32,596 bases of DNA from Myxococcota bacterium (GTDB taxonomy: Bacteria > Myxococcota_A > UBA9160 > UBA4427), in the NCBI GenBank assembly GCA_028284295.1, contig JANQSB010000213.1, positions 1-32,596 on the forward strand, written 5' to 3'. Numbering within the stretch: the stretch's first letter is position 1; every line of letters begins with the position of its first letter. Of this stretch, positions 18,774 through 27,576 are shown one piece after another. A program made the position numbers and the translations under genes. The notes beneath the pieces were generated by a model. The model did not search any database, had not been told where the DNA came from, and saw only the letters and a list, made by a program, of their open reading frames with translations.

Positions 18774-20534
18774 TCAGTCTCCGGGGCCGAGCATCGTCAG
18801 GTGCAGCACGACGTTGCTCTCGCCGTCCAGGCCCGCCAGCTCGTTCAGCTGGTCGTCCACGTAGGCGGCCAGGTTGCGGGCCGAGATCCCGACGGACTCT
18901 GCGGCCAGATAGACGCGCTGCGCGATCGCCCCCGCCTCCAGGCACAGGTCGCGATAGCTGCGCTCGCCAGCACGCCGCGCCGCCGTGTCCAGGTCGGCCG
19001 CGATCGCGATGCCACAGGCCGCCTCGCCTGCCTTCGCCTGCCCGAGACACGCCGACACCAGGTGGTCGGCGTGGTCTCCGGGTCGCAGCAGGGTGAGGTC
19101 CGTGGCCTTTCCGCCCGGATCCTTGCTGGGTACTTCGTAGGCTTTCGGCCCCGATCGGTACAGGCCCGGAGACATCGGGAGAGCGTTCGGGCCCGCCAGG
19201 GTGCCCCGGTGCAGGAAGACCAGCACCTCGAGGCCCTCGGTGCGGCGGGCCGCCGGGTGGCCGTTGGCAGCCTGCAGCACGTAGGCGAGCCGCGCGGCCG
19301 TGATGGGGTCCGCGGTGAAGGCGAGCGTCGAGCGACGCGTGAGGATGGCGTGCCCGAGAGAGACAGGAGACCGGGGCAGGGCGGTCGCCGGAGGAACCAG
19401 GGAGATGACGGGGGCCGTGCCCTCGCGCTCGGGGCGCGCGTCGGCCGCTGCGGGAGTCGGGCGGTCCGGCGCCGTCCTCTCCGATTCCCGCTTCTCCTTG
19501 TTCCCCCTTTCTTTCGCCCCTTTCTCTGCCTCCGGCACCAGGGACGTCGCCGCGTGGTAGCGCTCGAGCTCGCCCTCGGCGGCCTTCGGCAGCGTCACCC
19601 CGGCCACCCCCGCCTCGACGAGTCGCCGCGACGGGTCCGGCCGCTTGGCCTTGGGGTCGGGCGCCTGCGCGCGCGTCCCGATCACGTGCAGCGAGCAGAC
19701 CGACTCGTCCACGCCATCGATCTCGAGCAGCTCGGTCAGCTGCGAATCGTGGAAGCGCAGCGGCCCCCACTCGCCGAGCCCCAGCCCCGCCGCCGAAAGC
19801 CGCAGGTTTTCGGCGATGTGACCGCTGTCGATCAACGCATAGCGATAGCCACGGTTCGCATAACGAACGCGGTAGCGGGCGAACACGTTGGTCAACACGA
19901 TGGCCGCCGCCGCCCGACGAGACCGCAGCGGCTCTTCCGTGGCCATCGCCACCGTGCCCATGCGAGGCCCGTTCGAGATGCGCGCCAGGTCGTGCCGCAG
20001 GGGCGAGTAGTAGTAGACACCGGGAGCCAGCCCCGTCACGCGCTCGGCCACCACATAGACCTCGCCCGAATACAGCGCCCCGGCCGAGGGAGCCGCCCGC
20101 AGCGCACGGCCGCCAGCCGCCCGCCCCGTCACCCCGTTGGCGTCGCGAAGCAGCCGCGACAGGATTGCGAACGGGATCGCATCCCCACCGAAACTCCGCG
20201 CCGCAGAAGCGATTTCGAGCGTGTCGTCGAGAGTGGGGGTGCCCTGGGGGCTGACAGCCGCCAGCTGCACCCGCTCGGCCCCGGGGTAGGGCTTGGTGGT
20301 CCGCCCCACGGTCCCGAGCGCCCGTCGCACCCGCACCCCGAAGGCCCCGCGAAGCGTGTTCCGGGTGGCATGGTGGATGGCCCGGGCCTTCTCCTGAGCC
20401 CACGCCACGCCCGGCAGGGCCAGCAACAGCGCCGAGGTGCGAGCCGCCAGCGCCAGGAAGCGGCGCCGCCCGAGCCGCCATCCGTGCGCAGTCGCGTCGC
20501 TGGATTTCGAGCCTGGCTTCGTCGCGGTTCGCAT
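18774..20534 (-). CDS. Tat-signal tandem SagB/ThcOx-type nitroreductase-family protein
   Basis: GRRRFLALAARTSALLLALPGVAWAQ Tat-like signal; domain 1 RAAPSAGALYSGEVYVVAERVTGLAPGVYYYSPLRHDL...; domain 2 ILTRRSTLAFTADPITAARLAYVLQAANG...ACLGQAKAGEAACGIAIAADL...YRDLCLEAGAIAQRVYLAAESVGI. Confidence 0.82.
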   Translation of the reverse strand: MRTATKPGSKSSDATAHGWRLGRRRFLALAARTSALLLALPGVAWAQEKARAIHHATRNTLRGAFGVRVRRALGTVGRTTKPYPGAERVQLAAVSPQGTPTLDDTLEIASAARSFGGDAIPFAILSRLLRDANGVTGRAAGGRALRAAPSAGALYSGEVYVVAERVTGLAPGVYYYSPLRHDLARISNGPRMGTVAMATEEPLRSRRAAAAIVLTNVFARYRVRYANRGYRYALIDSGHIAENLRLSAAGLGLGEWGPLRFHDSQLTELLEIDGVDESVCSLHVIGTRAQAPDPKAKRPDPSRRLVEAGVAGVTLPKAAEGELERYHAATSLVPEAEKGAKERGNKEKRESERTAPDRPTPAAADARPEREGTAPVISLVPPATALPRSPVSLGHAILTRRSTLAFTADPITAARLAYVLQAANGHPAARRTEGLEVLVFLHRGTLAGPNALPMSPGLYRSGPKAYEVPSKDPGGKATDLTLLRPGDHADHLVSACLGQAKAGEAACGIAIAADLDTAARRAGERSYRDLCLEAGAIAQRVYLAAESVGISARNLAAYVDDQLNELAGLDGESNVVLHLTMLGPGD

Positions 20535-20608
20535 CCCGCGCGAAGGTAGAGCGGCCCGGCCCGACCGGCGATTCCGAGCGCCGATTCCGGTCGCGAGAGC
20601 GCGAGCGG

Positions 20609-20845
20609 CTAGCTCGTCACCACGCGCAGCCAGTGGGAGATCCGTGCTCCCGGTCGCGACCAGAGCCGCGCGCGATGCCGAGCCTCGCGCCGCGCCTCCT
20701 CGAGCTGTCGAGAGCGAGCGACGAAGGCCGCCATCTCGTCGAACGAAGGCCCCGTGTCCGGCATCCTTCGTTCTCCAGCCGGGTTCGGCGCCACGCGCCG
20801 CAGCCAGCTGGTCTGCACCTGATCGCGCTTCCAGTCGTCACGCAT
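20609..20845 (-). CDS. Hypothetical small protein
   Basis: MRDDWKRDQVQTSWLRRVAPNPAGERRMPDTGPSFDEMAAFVARSRQLEEARREARHRARLWSRPGARISHWLRVVTS; coherent acidic/basic helix composition. Confidence 0.45.
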   Translation of the reverse strand: MRDDWKRDQVQTSWLRRVAPNPAGERRMPDTGPSFDEMAAFVARSRQLEEARREARHRARLWSRPGARISHWLRVVTS

Positions 20846-21560
20846 CGGATCGTCCCCTCCCCGGGATCGCGCAAGGCTTCGGTCTCTTCGCTCCCTGGTC
20901 GTTGCGGCCGCCCGGGCCACCCGGGTCGTGACGACCGTCACCAGCGCTCCGATCGGTCCAGACGTCCACCAGCCGCCGCTCGATCGCCGCGTAGCGGGCG
21001 ACCATGCGATGCGACCGCTCGAGGACTATTTCGGGAGCGTGGTGGAAGACCCGGACGAAGGAGCCCCGAATCGGCTGCGCCGCACCGCCGCCCAGTCCAC
21101 CGGGCGAGGGGCCGGCTCTTCCGCAACCGCCCCGGACGGAAGCCGAGACGGAGCGAACGAGCTCCGAGTCGTAGATCTCCGAGTCCTGGAGCTCCGGGTG
21201 CCGGACCGCCGAGGGCCCAAGTCGGGGGTCGAGTTGCGGGTGGAGGTGTTCGCGGGTTCGGGCCAGTGCGCCATCGCCATGATCGTTCGTCGCCTCGTAG
21301 CGGGAGTCCCGAGAGGACTCTCCAGGGGATGCGGGGGGCATCGTGTCCAGCTGTCTCTTGTCGCTCCGATCCGGCCGGTCCTGCCGGCCTTCTGGCCTGC
21401 CGGGCGAAGATGCGAGCGAGTGGGAGAGGCTCCAGGAGTCACAAGGCATCGTCCTGAACCCGGGACCATCCGGCCCGAGCCGCTCACCAGGACTCCCCGC
21501 CTCGGCCTGACAGGCCCGTAACTCCAAGCTCCTCAAGGGGTTTTCGGGGGAATCACCCAC
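20838..21560 (-). CDS. Hypothetical protein (low-confidence ORF)
   Basis: Open frame ending in an 8-nt ATGCGTGA overlap with the 20609..20845 ORF; fair GC3; includes repeat HPELQDSEIYDSEL. No recognised family. Confidence 0.3.
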   Translation of the reverse strand: MGDSPENPLRSLELRACQAEAGSPGERLGPDGPGFRTMPCDSWSLSHSLASSPGRPEGRQDRPDRSDKRQLDTMPPASPGESSRDSRYEATNDHGDGALARTREHLHPQLDPRLGPSAVRHPELQDSEIYDSELVRSVSASVRGGCGRAGPSPGGLGGGAAQPIRGSFVRVFHHAPEIVLERSHRMVARYAAIERRLVDVWTDRSAGDGRHDPGGPGGRNDQGAKRPKPCAIPGRGRSDA

Positions 21561-21736
21561 TCGCTCGCACGCCCCAGCAGTGACGCCGCCACCCTAGGCG
21601 AACGAAAGGCGAAAATCAACGAAACAACCCAACCAGCCCCGACGCTGCTGCCAGCAACTGCCACCCAGGCCCCACCCAAGCCAGGCCGCACCCCGATCGC
21701 CTCGACAACGCCAACCCCACCCGGTACGAACCCACC

Positions 21737-21809
21737 GGGCCCTTAGCTCAGCTGGCAGAGCAGTGGACTTTTAATCCAACGGTCCCGGGTTCGAGCCCCG
21801 GAGGGCCCA
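21737..21809 (+). tRNA. tRNA-Lys (anticodon TTT), CCA encoded at 21810-21812
   Basis: GGGCCCTTAGCTCAGCTGGCAGAGCAGTGGACTTTTAATCCAACGGTCCCGGGTTCGAGCCCCGGAGGGCCCA; acceptor GGGCCCT/AGGGCCC, D stem GCTC/GAGC, T arm CCGGGTTCGAGCCCCGG. Confidence 0.96.
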
Positions 21810-21848
21810 CCAGCCGATCAACGCCAGATTGGCGACGACGTGGGCCCA

Positions 21849-24800
21849 TTACGCCACGGCAGCTGCGAACGATGCGAACAGGTCTCCCGGGAGCGGGTGG
21901 TGCAGGCGCCAGGTCACGGCCATCGGGTTCTCCCCTTCGTGGCTGACGTACTTCGCGGGTCCGAGGAACCAGAAAGCGCGGTCGGCCTGGCGCAAGCGTG
22001 CGAAGAGCATGACGGCGGATCCGTCCGCCTCGTGGTTCTGATACCGGGCCCGGGTTTGTTCGCTCGTCTTGTTCTGGCTCTCCCAGTGAATCAGCGAGCG
22101 GCTAATCGCATAGTCCTTGTACCGGGTCGTTGGGGAGAAGTTGCCATCTGTCTTGTCAAGGGTGAAGGCGAGCAGGTCTGAGTTGGCCTCGGGGATCCAG
22201 TGGACCCCTGTCTGCCAGGGTGCCGTCTTGGCTGAGTCGCGGTGCTGGAACGCGGACAGGATCTCGAGTCGCGAGTAGCGAGCGTGGATCTGCAGAGGAA
22301 CCTGGCTGGGCTGTTCGAGCGAAGTGTGTTCGTGGTCGATTCGCTTCTCCAGGTACTCAAAAAGCTCGCACAACTCGTCGCGAACCTGGGGGTGATCCCA
22401 GATCATCAGCAGTCCCTCGTCCAGTGAGGCTTCCTTCGCGATGCCCTTCGACAAGAGAGACGAAACCAGCATGCGAGCGAGGCGCGCTTGGCGATCGGAA
22501 CGCCCCGACATACTGGGTGGATGCTCGAGCTGGAGTAGTTCGCGATAGCCTCGGAGCCGCTCCATGTCGTCGACGTGGAGCAATCGTCCACACGCTCTCC
22601 GGAGGGACGTCTCAGCCGTTCCGGGCTCCTTGCAGTCTGCGCCGGCTGCCGCCTGAAGATCCGACCAGCTCCTGCCGCCGGTGTAGATGTCCTCGAGGTC
22701 CAGTCCGCTGTCCGCTAGGAAGGCCTCCAGGCTGCCCCGACCCTCACTTCGCAACTGGCGCAGCTCCTCCGCCTTGGCTTTCCACCGGGAAGGAACCGCG
22801 CGCCGAATACTCTCGAGCACGATCTCCTGGGCCTTCCGATCGAGCTCCATGTGGCACCCTGCCGGTAGGAACGGAAATCCCTCCTCGACCTGGTCCTCGA
22901 CGTGCTTCCGGGATCCTCCAAGCAACGCGCGGAGACGACGATCGAAGCGGAATTCCCGCCTATGGTGTCCGACGAAGTCGAGAACCAGGCAGTTGGTCTT
23001 GCCCGGAGAGATGCGCAGGCCTCGCCCCAGTTGCTGGAGGAAGAGCGTTGCGCTGTCGGTTGGACGGAGTAGCAGGATCGTGTCTACTTCAGGAAGGTCA
23101 ACGCCCTCGTTGAATAGGTCGACCGAGAAGAGAACGTTGATCTCCCGGGACCTCAGTCTTCGGAGCGCCGCACTGCGCTCATCCGTAGGAGAGTCGCCCC
23201 ATATCGCTCCCGACGCGATACCTGCTTCATTGAAGATCCGCGCCATGAACTGGGCGTGCTGAATGCTGACGCAGAATCCAAGGCATCGAACCGCATCTAC
23301 CTCGTCGACGTGATCGTTGAGCTGATCGACAACGAGACGCGCCCAGGCGTCGTTCGCTGTGAAGAGATTCGTCAATCCGTCGACGTCGTAGCCTCGCCCG
23401 CGCTTCCACGGGACCTCTCGGAGGTCCAGGCCGTCGTGAATGCCGTAGTAGGTGAAGGGCACGAGACGGTGCTGGTCGATCGCATCCCAGAGCCGGAGTT
23501 CTGCGGTGATTCGTCCCTCGAACCAGTCGAGGACGGGTAGGCCGTCGGCTCGCTCAGGGGTCGCGGTGAGTCCCAGCAGCTCTATAGGCCGGACATAGTC
23601 CAATAGGCCCCGATATGATGGCGCGGCTGCGTGGTGGAATTCGTCGACAACGACGACGTCGAAGTGGTCGGCTGGAAGCCTCTCGAGGTCTGCTCGACCC
23701 AGGCTTTGGATAGACGCGAACACATGGCGCCAGTCGTTGGGCGTGCGGCCCCCAACCCAGAGTTCGCCGAAGCTCGGCTCGCGCAGGGCATGTCGGTACG
23801 TTGCAACGCTTTGTTCCAAGATCTCCGCGCGATGCGCGACGAAGAGGAGCCGAGCCCGCTTTAGCCGAGTCCGAAGCCTCGCGTAGTCAACGGCGGCCAT
23901 GACAGTCTTACCAGTTCCCGTTGCAGCGACGAGGAGGTTGCGGTGTTGGCCTCGCTTCCGGGCGACTTCGACCTCCTCGAGCAGTCGCTCCTGAAAGGGT
24001 CTCAACCGAAGTTCAATCGGCGATAGCGCTGACGTCCCCGAGTCGGCTGCTCTCTGCGTTCTCTCCCGAAACTCGGTCCTATCGTACGGCTCGAAGTCCC
24101 CACTCTCCCAGTAGCTTTGGAAGACGGCGTCGATCTTCGCGAGCACATCTGGGTTCCGGGCAGCCGACGCACGTACGTTCCACTCGAGACCGGTGACCTG
24201 AGCGGAGTGCGTAAGGTTCGACGAGCCCACGTACGCTGTGGAGTAAGCTCCGGGGCGAACAAACACCCAGGCCTTGGCGTGGAGGCGTGTCGAGGACACG
24301 TCATAGGAGACTCGCACCTCGGCACCAAGCTCCTGCAGTTCCTCCAGCGCAGCCAGCTCAGTCGAGCCCGTATAGGTCGTGGTCAGCACCCGGAGGGGCC
24401 GGCCGCTCTCGCAGTGCTGACGCAGCCCGGCCACGAAGGGGCGGGTTCCGCTCCGTCGAATGAACGCCATGACGAGGTCGATTCGGGTAGCACTGTCGAT
24501 CTCGGTCACGATCTGGTGCCGAAGTGAGGTCTCGCCCGGCGAATTGGTGAGCAGTGCGGTGTCGAGGAGAGGGATGTCCGGACGGCGGATCGCTTGCACC
24601 GAGCCATCGGGCAGAATGGGTGCGATGGCTCGGAGCAGCTCACCTTGCGTTGTGGGTGCCTGACCGGTGAGTGTCGGGTCATCGAGTTCTCTGGCGAGAG
24701 CCGAGATCAAAGTGCGGGCGAGTGCGATCCCCTTGTCGAGCCGGTCTTTCTCTCCGATGGCGTCAACCGATCGTGCGATCAGCTTCCCGAGATGCAAGGC

Positions 24801-24929
24801 CAGCCGGTCGCCCGCTTCGGCGGCGCGAAGTGGCTCGCGCTCGGCGACCAGGCCGGCCTCAAGCTGAGACAGTTCCTCGTCGAAGGCTTCGGAGATCAGG
24901 CGTTCGTAGAGACCGCGTTGAGCCGACAC
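21849..24929 (-). CDS. PLD-nuclease-like domain + DEAD/DEAH superfamily 2 helicase + C-terminal DUF3427-like domain
   Basis: GTG start. PLD-like RLHAKAWVFVRPGAYSTAYVGSSNLTHSAQVTGLEWN; Walker A VAATGTGKTVMAAVDYAR; DEFHHAAAPSYR; GLTATPERADG; FSVDLFNEGVDLPEVDTILLLRPTDSATLFLQQLGRGLR; C-terminus GVHWIPEANSDLLAFTLDKTDGNFSPTTRYKDYAISRSLIHWESQNKTS... Confidence 0.93.
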   Translation of the reverse strand: MSAQRGLYERLISEAFDEELSQLEAGLVAEREPLRAAEAGDRLALHLGKLIARSVDAIGEKDRLDKGIALARTLISALARELDDPTLTGQAPTTQGELLRAIAPILPDGSVQAIRRPDIPLLDTALLTNSPGETSLRHQIVTEIDSATRIDLVMAFIRRSGTRPFVAGLRQHCESGRPLRVLTTTYTGSTELAALEELQELGAEVRVSYDVSSTRLHAKAWVFVRPGAYSTAYVGSSNLTHSAQVTGLEWNVRASAARNPDVLAKIDAVFQSYWESGDFEPYDRTEFRERTQRAADSGTSALSPIELRLRPFQERLLEEVEVARKRGQHRNLLVAATGTGKTVMAAVDYARLRTRLKRARLLFVAHRAEILEQSVATYRHALREPSFGELWVGGRTPNDWRHVFASIQSLGRADLERLPADHFDVVVVDEFHHAAAPSYRGLLDYVRPIELLGLTATPERADGLPVLDWFEGRITAELRLWDAIDQHRLVPFTYYGIHDGLDLREVPWKRGRGYDVDGLTNLFTANDAWARLVVDQLNDHVDEVDAVRCLGFCVSIQHAQFMARIFNEAGIASGAIWGDSPTDERSAALRRLRSREINVLFSVDLFNEGVDLPEVDTILLLRPTDSATLFLQQLGRGLRISPGKTNCLVLDFVGHHRREFRFDRRLRALLGGSRKHVEDQVEEGFPFLPAGCHMELDRKAQEIVLESIRRAVPSRWKAKAEELRQLRSEGRGSLEAFLADSGLDLEDIYTGGRSWSDLQAAAGADCKEPGTAETSLRRACGRLLHVDDMERLRGYRELLQLEHPPSMSGRSDRQARLARMLVSSLLSKGIAKEASLDEGLLMIWDHPQVRDELCELFEYLEKRIDHEHTSLEQPSQVPLQIHARYSRLEILSAFQHRDSAKTAPWQTGVHWIPEANSDLLAFTLDKTDGNFSPTTRYKDYAISRSLIHWESQNKTSEQTRARYQNHEADGSAVMLFARLRQADRAFWFLGPAKYVSHEGENPMAVTWRLHHPLPGDLFASFAAAVA

Positions 24930-24992
24930 TCACTGATGCTAATCACGAGTGAGGTTGGCCGCGAATCGGCCACTTTTCCAGGTCTGGCGGGT

Positions 24993-25970
24993 CTAGGGAG
25001 TCTCGTCCTGCACGTCTGGTAGGTCGGAAAGCCACTCCCCGAGCCTCGGGCCGAAGACCCGCTTGAAGCGCAGCAGCCGCTGGACCGCCCACTCCTGGAT
25101 CTGCTGCAGTTCGTCTGCTTCGGCTTCGATCGAGCCCGGGCGATACACCGCGATCTTGCAGGCGCGCCGGTCGTCGAGCCGCTCCCAGGAGATCTTCTCG
25201 CCGAACTCCTTCTCCAGCTGGTCCGCTTCCGCCTGGACGAGGTCGAAGAAGTGCTTGTTCCGGGCGCCTTCCCCGAAGTCGATGTAGATCTCGGTTCGGG
25301 CGCGGTCCTTTTGCGCGAAAGAGGTTCCGTACGAGATGCCGGAGATGCCGGAGGAGAACGAGCACCAGCCCTGTGGCTGGGCCTTTCTGGCTCCTGTGAA
25401 GTGGTGGACATCGCGGAGTTCGTCGATGAGCTTCTGGAAATACTCGCGATACCGCTCTGCGCGCTCGGAAGGCTCGGACTTCGCGACAGACCTGGTCTTT
25501 CTCCACTCGTTCGGGAAGGCGACCAGCTTGAAGTTCACGGCGGGCAGCGAGTCGCCGATCCTCAGGACCTCCACGACGATGCCGTAAAACTCGGTCTCCG
25601 TGTCGGTGCGCTGGTTCAGCCAGTCGAGTGCCTGACGGTGCTCCTCGCGGATCTCCGTCGAGATCCAGATGACTGCATCGGCGTTGTAGCCGGCCGCATA
25701 GGTGAGGAGCTTGCCCAGGTGGTCGTGGTCCGTCCTCTCGAGCTGGTTCTCGATGATGACGTGTCGGTCTGTGTTCAAATCTCGCGCGAGAACGTCGAGC
25801 GAGAAGCTCCCGACGGGCGCCTCCTGTCCTTCGACGTCGAGCTGCATGTCGAGCACATCGCCCAGCTGGCCGATGTGGGACGCGAGCCACGGAGTGAAGT
25901 CCCGAGCCTCGTTCGGCCAGACCTCACGAGCCTTCATGCGTGTGAGGGCTCCGAGCTGCTGAGTCGTCAT
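24993..25970 (-). CDS. DUF4268-like protein with PD-(D/E)XK-type nuclease-like core
   Basis: MTTQQLGALTRMKAREVWPNEARDFTPWLASHIGQLGDVLDMQLDV...GSFSLDVLARDLNTDRHVIIENQLERTDHDHLGKLLTYAAGYNADAVIWISTEIREEHRQALDWLN; the D..(V)IIENQLExTDHxHLG core resembles restriction-type nuclease folds. Confidence 0.82.
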   Translation of the reverse strand: MTTQQLGALTRMKAREVWPNEARDFTPWLASHIGQLGDVLDMQLDVEGQEAPVGSFSLDVLARDLNTDRHVIIENQLERTDHDHLGKLLTYAAGYNADAVIWISTEIREEHRQALDWLNQRTDTETEFYGIVVEVLRIGDSLPAVNFKLVAFPNEWRKTRSVAKSEPSERAERYREYFQKLIDELRDVHHFTGARKAQPQGWCSFSSGISGISYGTSFAQKDRARTEIYIDFGEGARNKHFFDLVQAEADQLEKEFGEKISWERLDDRRACKIAVYRPGSIEAEADELQQIQEWAVQRLLRFKRVFGPRLGEWLSDLPDVQDETP

Positions 25971-26107
25971 CGCCAGGTCCTCCCGATACTTGATGACTCT
26001 CGCTCTATTCGGCGCGCCCGGGGCCAACCTGAACCCGCGGCTAACGCCCTGGCTGTCCTCGCGTCTGCCGCGAGGAGACACCAGCTCGTGTGCGGGCCTC
26101 GGCTCGG

Positions 26108-26305
26108 TCAGTAGGGCACGCAGCGGCCGAAGGGCTGTCCAGGTCGCCGCAAGCAGCCGCAGTTCGCCCCGGGGCAGGGCAGCTCGTCATTGCAACCGAG
26201 GTTGCCGCAATCGCTGCCCTGACAGCGGGCAGGCTCGCTTGCGGCCAGCAGGCTTCCTGTCGCAGCGGCGACGATGATCAAGCGAAGGAAGCTTCGAAGC
26301 GCCAT
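26108..26305 (-). CDS. Small secreted cysteine-rich peptide
   Basis: MALRSFLRLIIVAAATGSLLAASEPARCQGSDCGNLGCNDELPCPGANCGCLRRPGQPFGRCVPY: Sec-like signal plus 7 Cys in ~40 residues. Confidence 0.6.
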   Translation of the reverse strand: MALRSFLRLIIVAAATGSLLAASEPARCQGSDCGNLGCNDELPCPGANCGCLRRPGQPFGRCVPY

Positions 26306-26628
26306 CGGTTCACCTCCGACCAGGAGGCAAACTTGTCAGGAGGTCATGTCAGATGTGGTCTCGCGGTCTGGCCCACCCTGCGGCTGGGATCCAAGACTGG
26401 CCAGCGCGGAGCGTCGGTGAGCGTGCAGCTCACACCCGGGCGAGGGCTCTTGGCTCCTCGTTCGCGCGTTGCACCGACGAGCGACTCGTTCGTAAGCATC
26501 TGAAATCGCGACGGAAAGTACGTGGGTCGGCAGACGCCCGCAAGCGGACGCTCCGTGGCGCCGCCGGTATACCCTATCGACTGGGGTGCCAACCGTGTGC
26601 TCACCGCACTAGCTACGAGGGGACAAGT

Positions 26629-27570
26629 TTGGTCCGGCACAATGCACAGCGCTGCATCTTCGGCCTTGTAGGTCTGGTTCTGATGGCTTCCGCCGTGCCG
26701 GTTCAGGCGGATGACCGAGAGCCCGCCGCGGACGGCGCTAGCGTCGACCAGGGGACAGTTCCGGGGGGCGACGAACCAAGCGGCGCCCGCGGTCTGGAGC
26801 TTTCGCCACAGGTGGCCCAGGCGATCGAGAAGCTCGATAGCAAGTATCCCGATCGTGCGGGTAAGGTGAAGTACGAACGTTCAGGCCACCAGTACACGAC
26901 CTACATCGTCTCGATGGCTGCCGGCCTGGGCCGAGAACTGTCGCACGAACTCTCCGCCTTCTCTCAGTATCCGGACGACGAGAAGCAGTTCAGCGCCACC
27001 TCTGCAGCCTTCCGTGTATTCGACCAGGAGTACCGACGTGAGATCATGGCAGTTCTGCACTCTCTCCACGGCGGGGGGCAAGAAGAAGTCCTCAAGCGCC
27101 GACGCGACCTGAAGGCGCTTACGGCAGCGGGGATCAAGGACGGTGCGCTCGAACCCTACCAGGTGGGACTGGTCATTCACGCCTTCGCAGACTCCTACGC
27201 ACACACGACCGGTGACCAGGCGGACGGCACGCTGGAGGCATTCGACTACGTAGTCGGACACCTGTTTCATGGTCACACGCCGGACCTGATCGCGTACGAC
27301 CCGCCGAAGTACAGGGCCTACAGCTGCGCTCTCTTCGAGGCGCTTGCGAGCAAGGGCAGGTGCGAGGAGCGCCTGGCAGATCTCTTCGCGATCATCGATG
27401 GCTTGAAGACCGACAGGAAGTCGGAGCTGCCGCGCTTCGAGGCGCTCGCGAAAGACAGGTACGGGTACGACGCGGACATCTACAGATCAGTGGTAGAGAG
27501 ATCCAAGGTCGTAGATCGTGAGCGAGTCAAAGCGACCATCGTCGTGATGGAGCAGTCGTTCGCCCAATAG
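26629..27570 (+). CDS. Secreted protein with HAFADSYAHT motif (possibly DUF6765-like; metal-dependent hydrolase-like)
   Basis: TTG start preceded by GAGGGG; signal peptide LVRHNAQRCIFGLVGLVLMASAVPVQA; motif VIHAFADSYAHTTGDQADGTLEAFDYVVGHLFHGHTPD. Confidence 0.65.
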   Translation: MVRHNAQRCIFGLVGLVLMASAVPVQADDREPAADGASVDQGTVPGGDEPSGARGLELSPQVAQAIEKLDSKYPDRAGKVKYERSGHQYTTYIVSMAAGLGRELSHELSAFSQYPDDEKQFSATSAAFRVFDQEYRREIMAVLHSLHGGGQEEVLKRRRDLKALTAAGIKDGALEPYQVGLVIHAFADSYAHTTGDQADGTLEAFDYVVGHLFHGHTPDLIAYDPPKYRAYSCALFEALASKGRCEERLADLFAIIDGLKTDRKSELPRFEALAKDRYGYDADIYRSVVERSKVVDRERVKATIVVMEQSFAQ

Positions 27571-27576
27571 CATCCG

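Noticed and set aside
18801-20549. 582-aa plus-strand ORF
   Set aside because: Antisense to the SagB-like gene; no recognisable domains.
22220-23113. 297-aa plus-strand ORF in the helicase region
   Set aside because: Antisense to the helicase C-terminus; Arg/Pro/Ser-rich shadow frame.
18774-26305. RiPP cluster combining SagB-like enzyme and the Cys-rich peptide
   Set aside because: They are >5 kb apart, separated by the tRNA and unrelated genes; the peptide has a Sec signal rather than a RiPP leader, and no YcaO/E1-like gene was seen.
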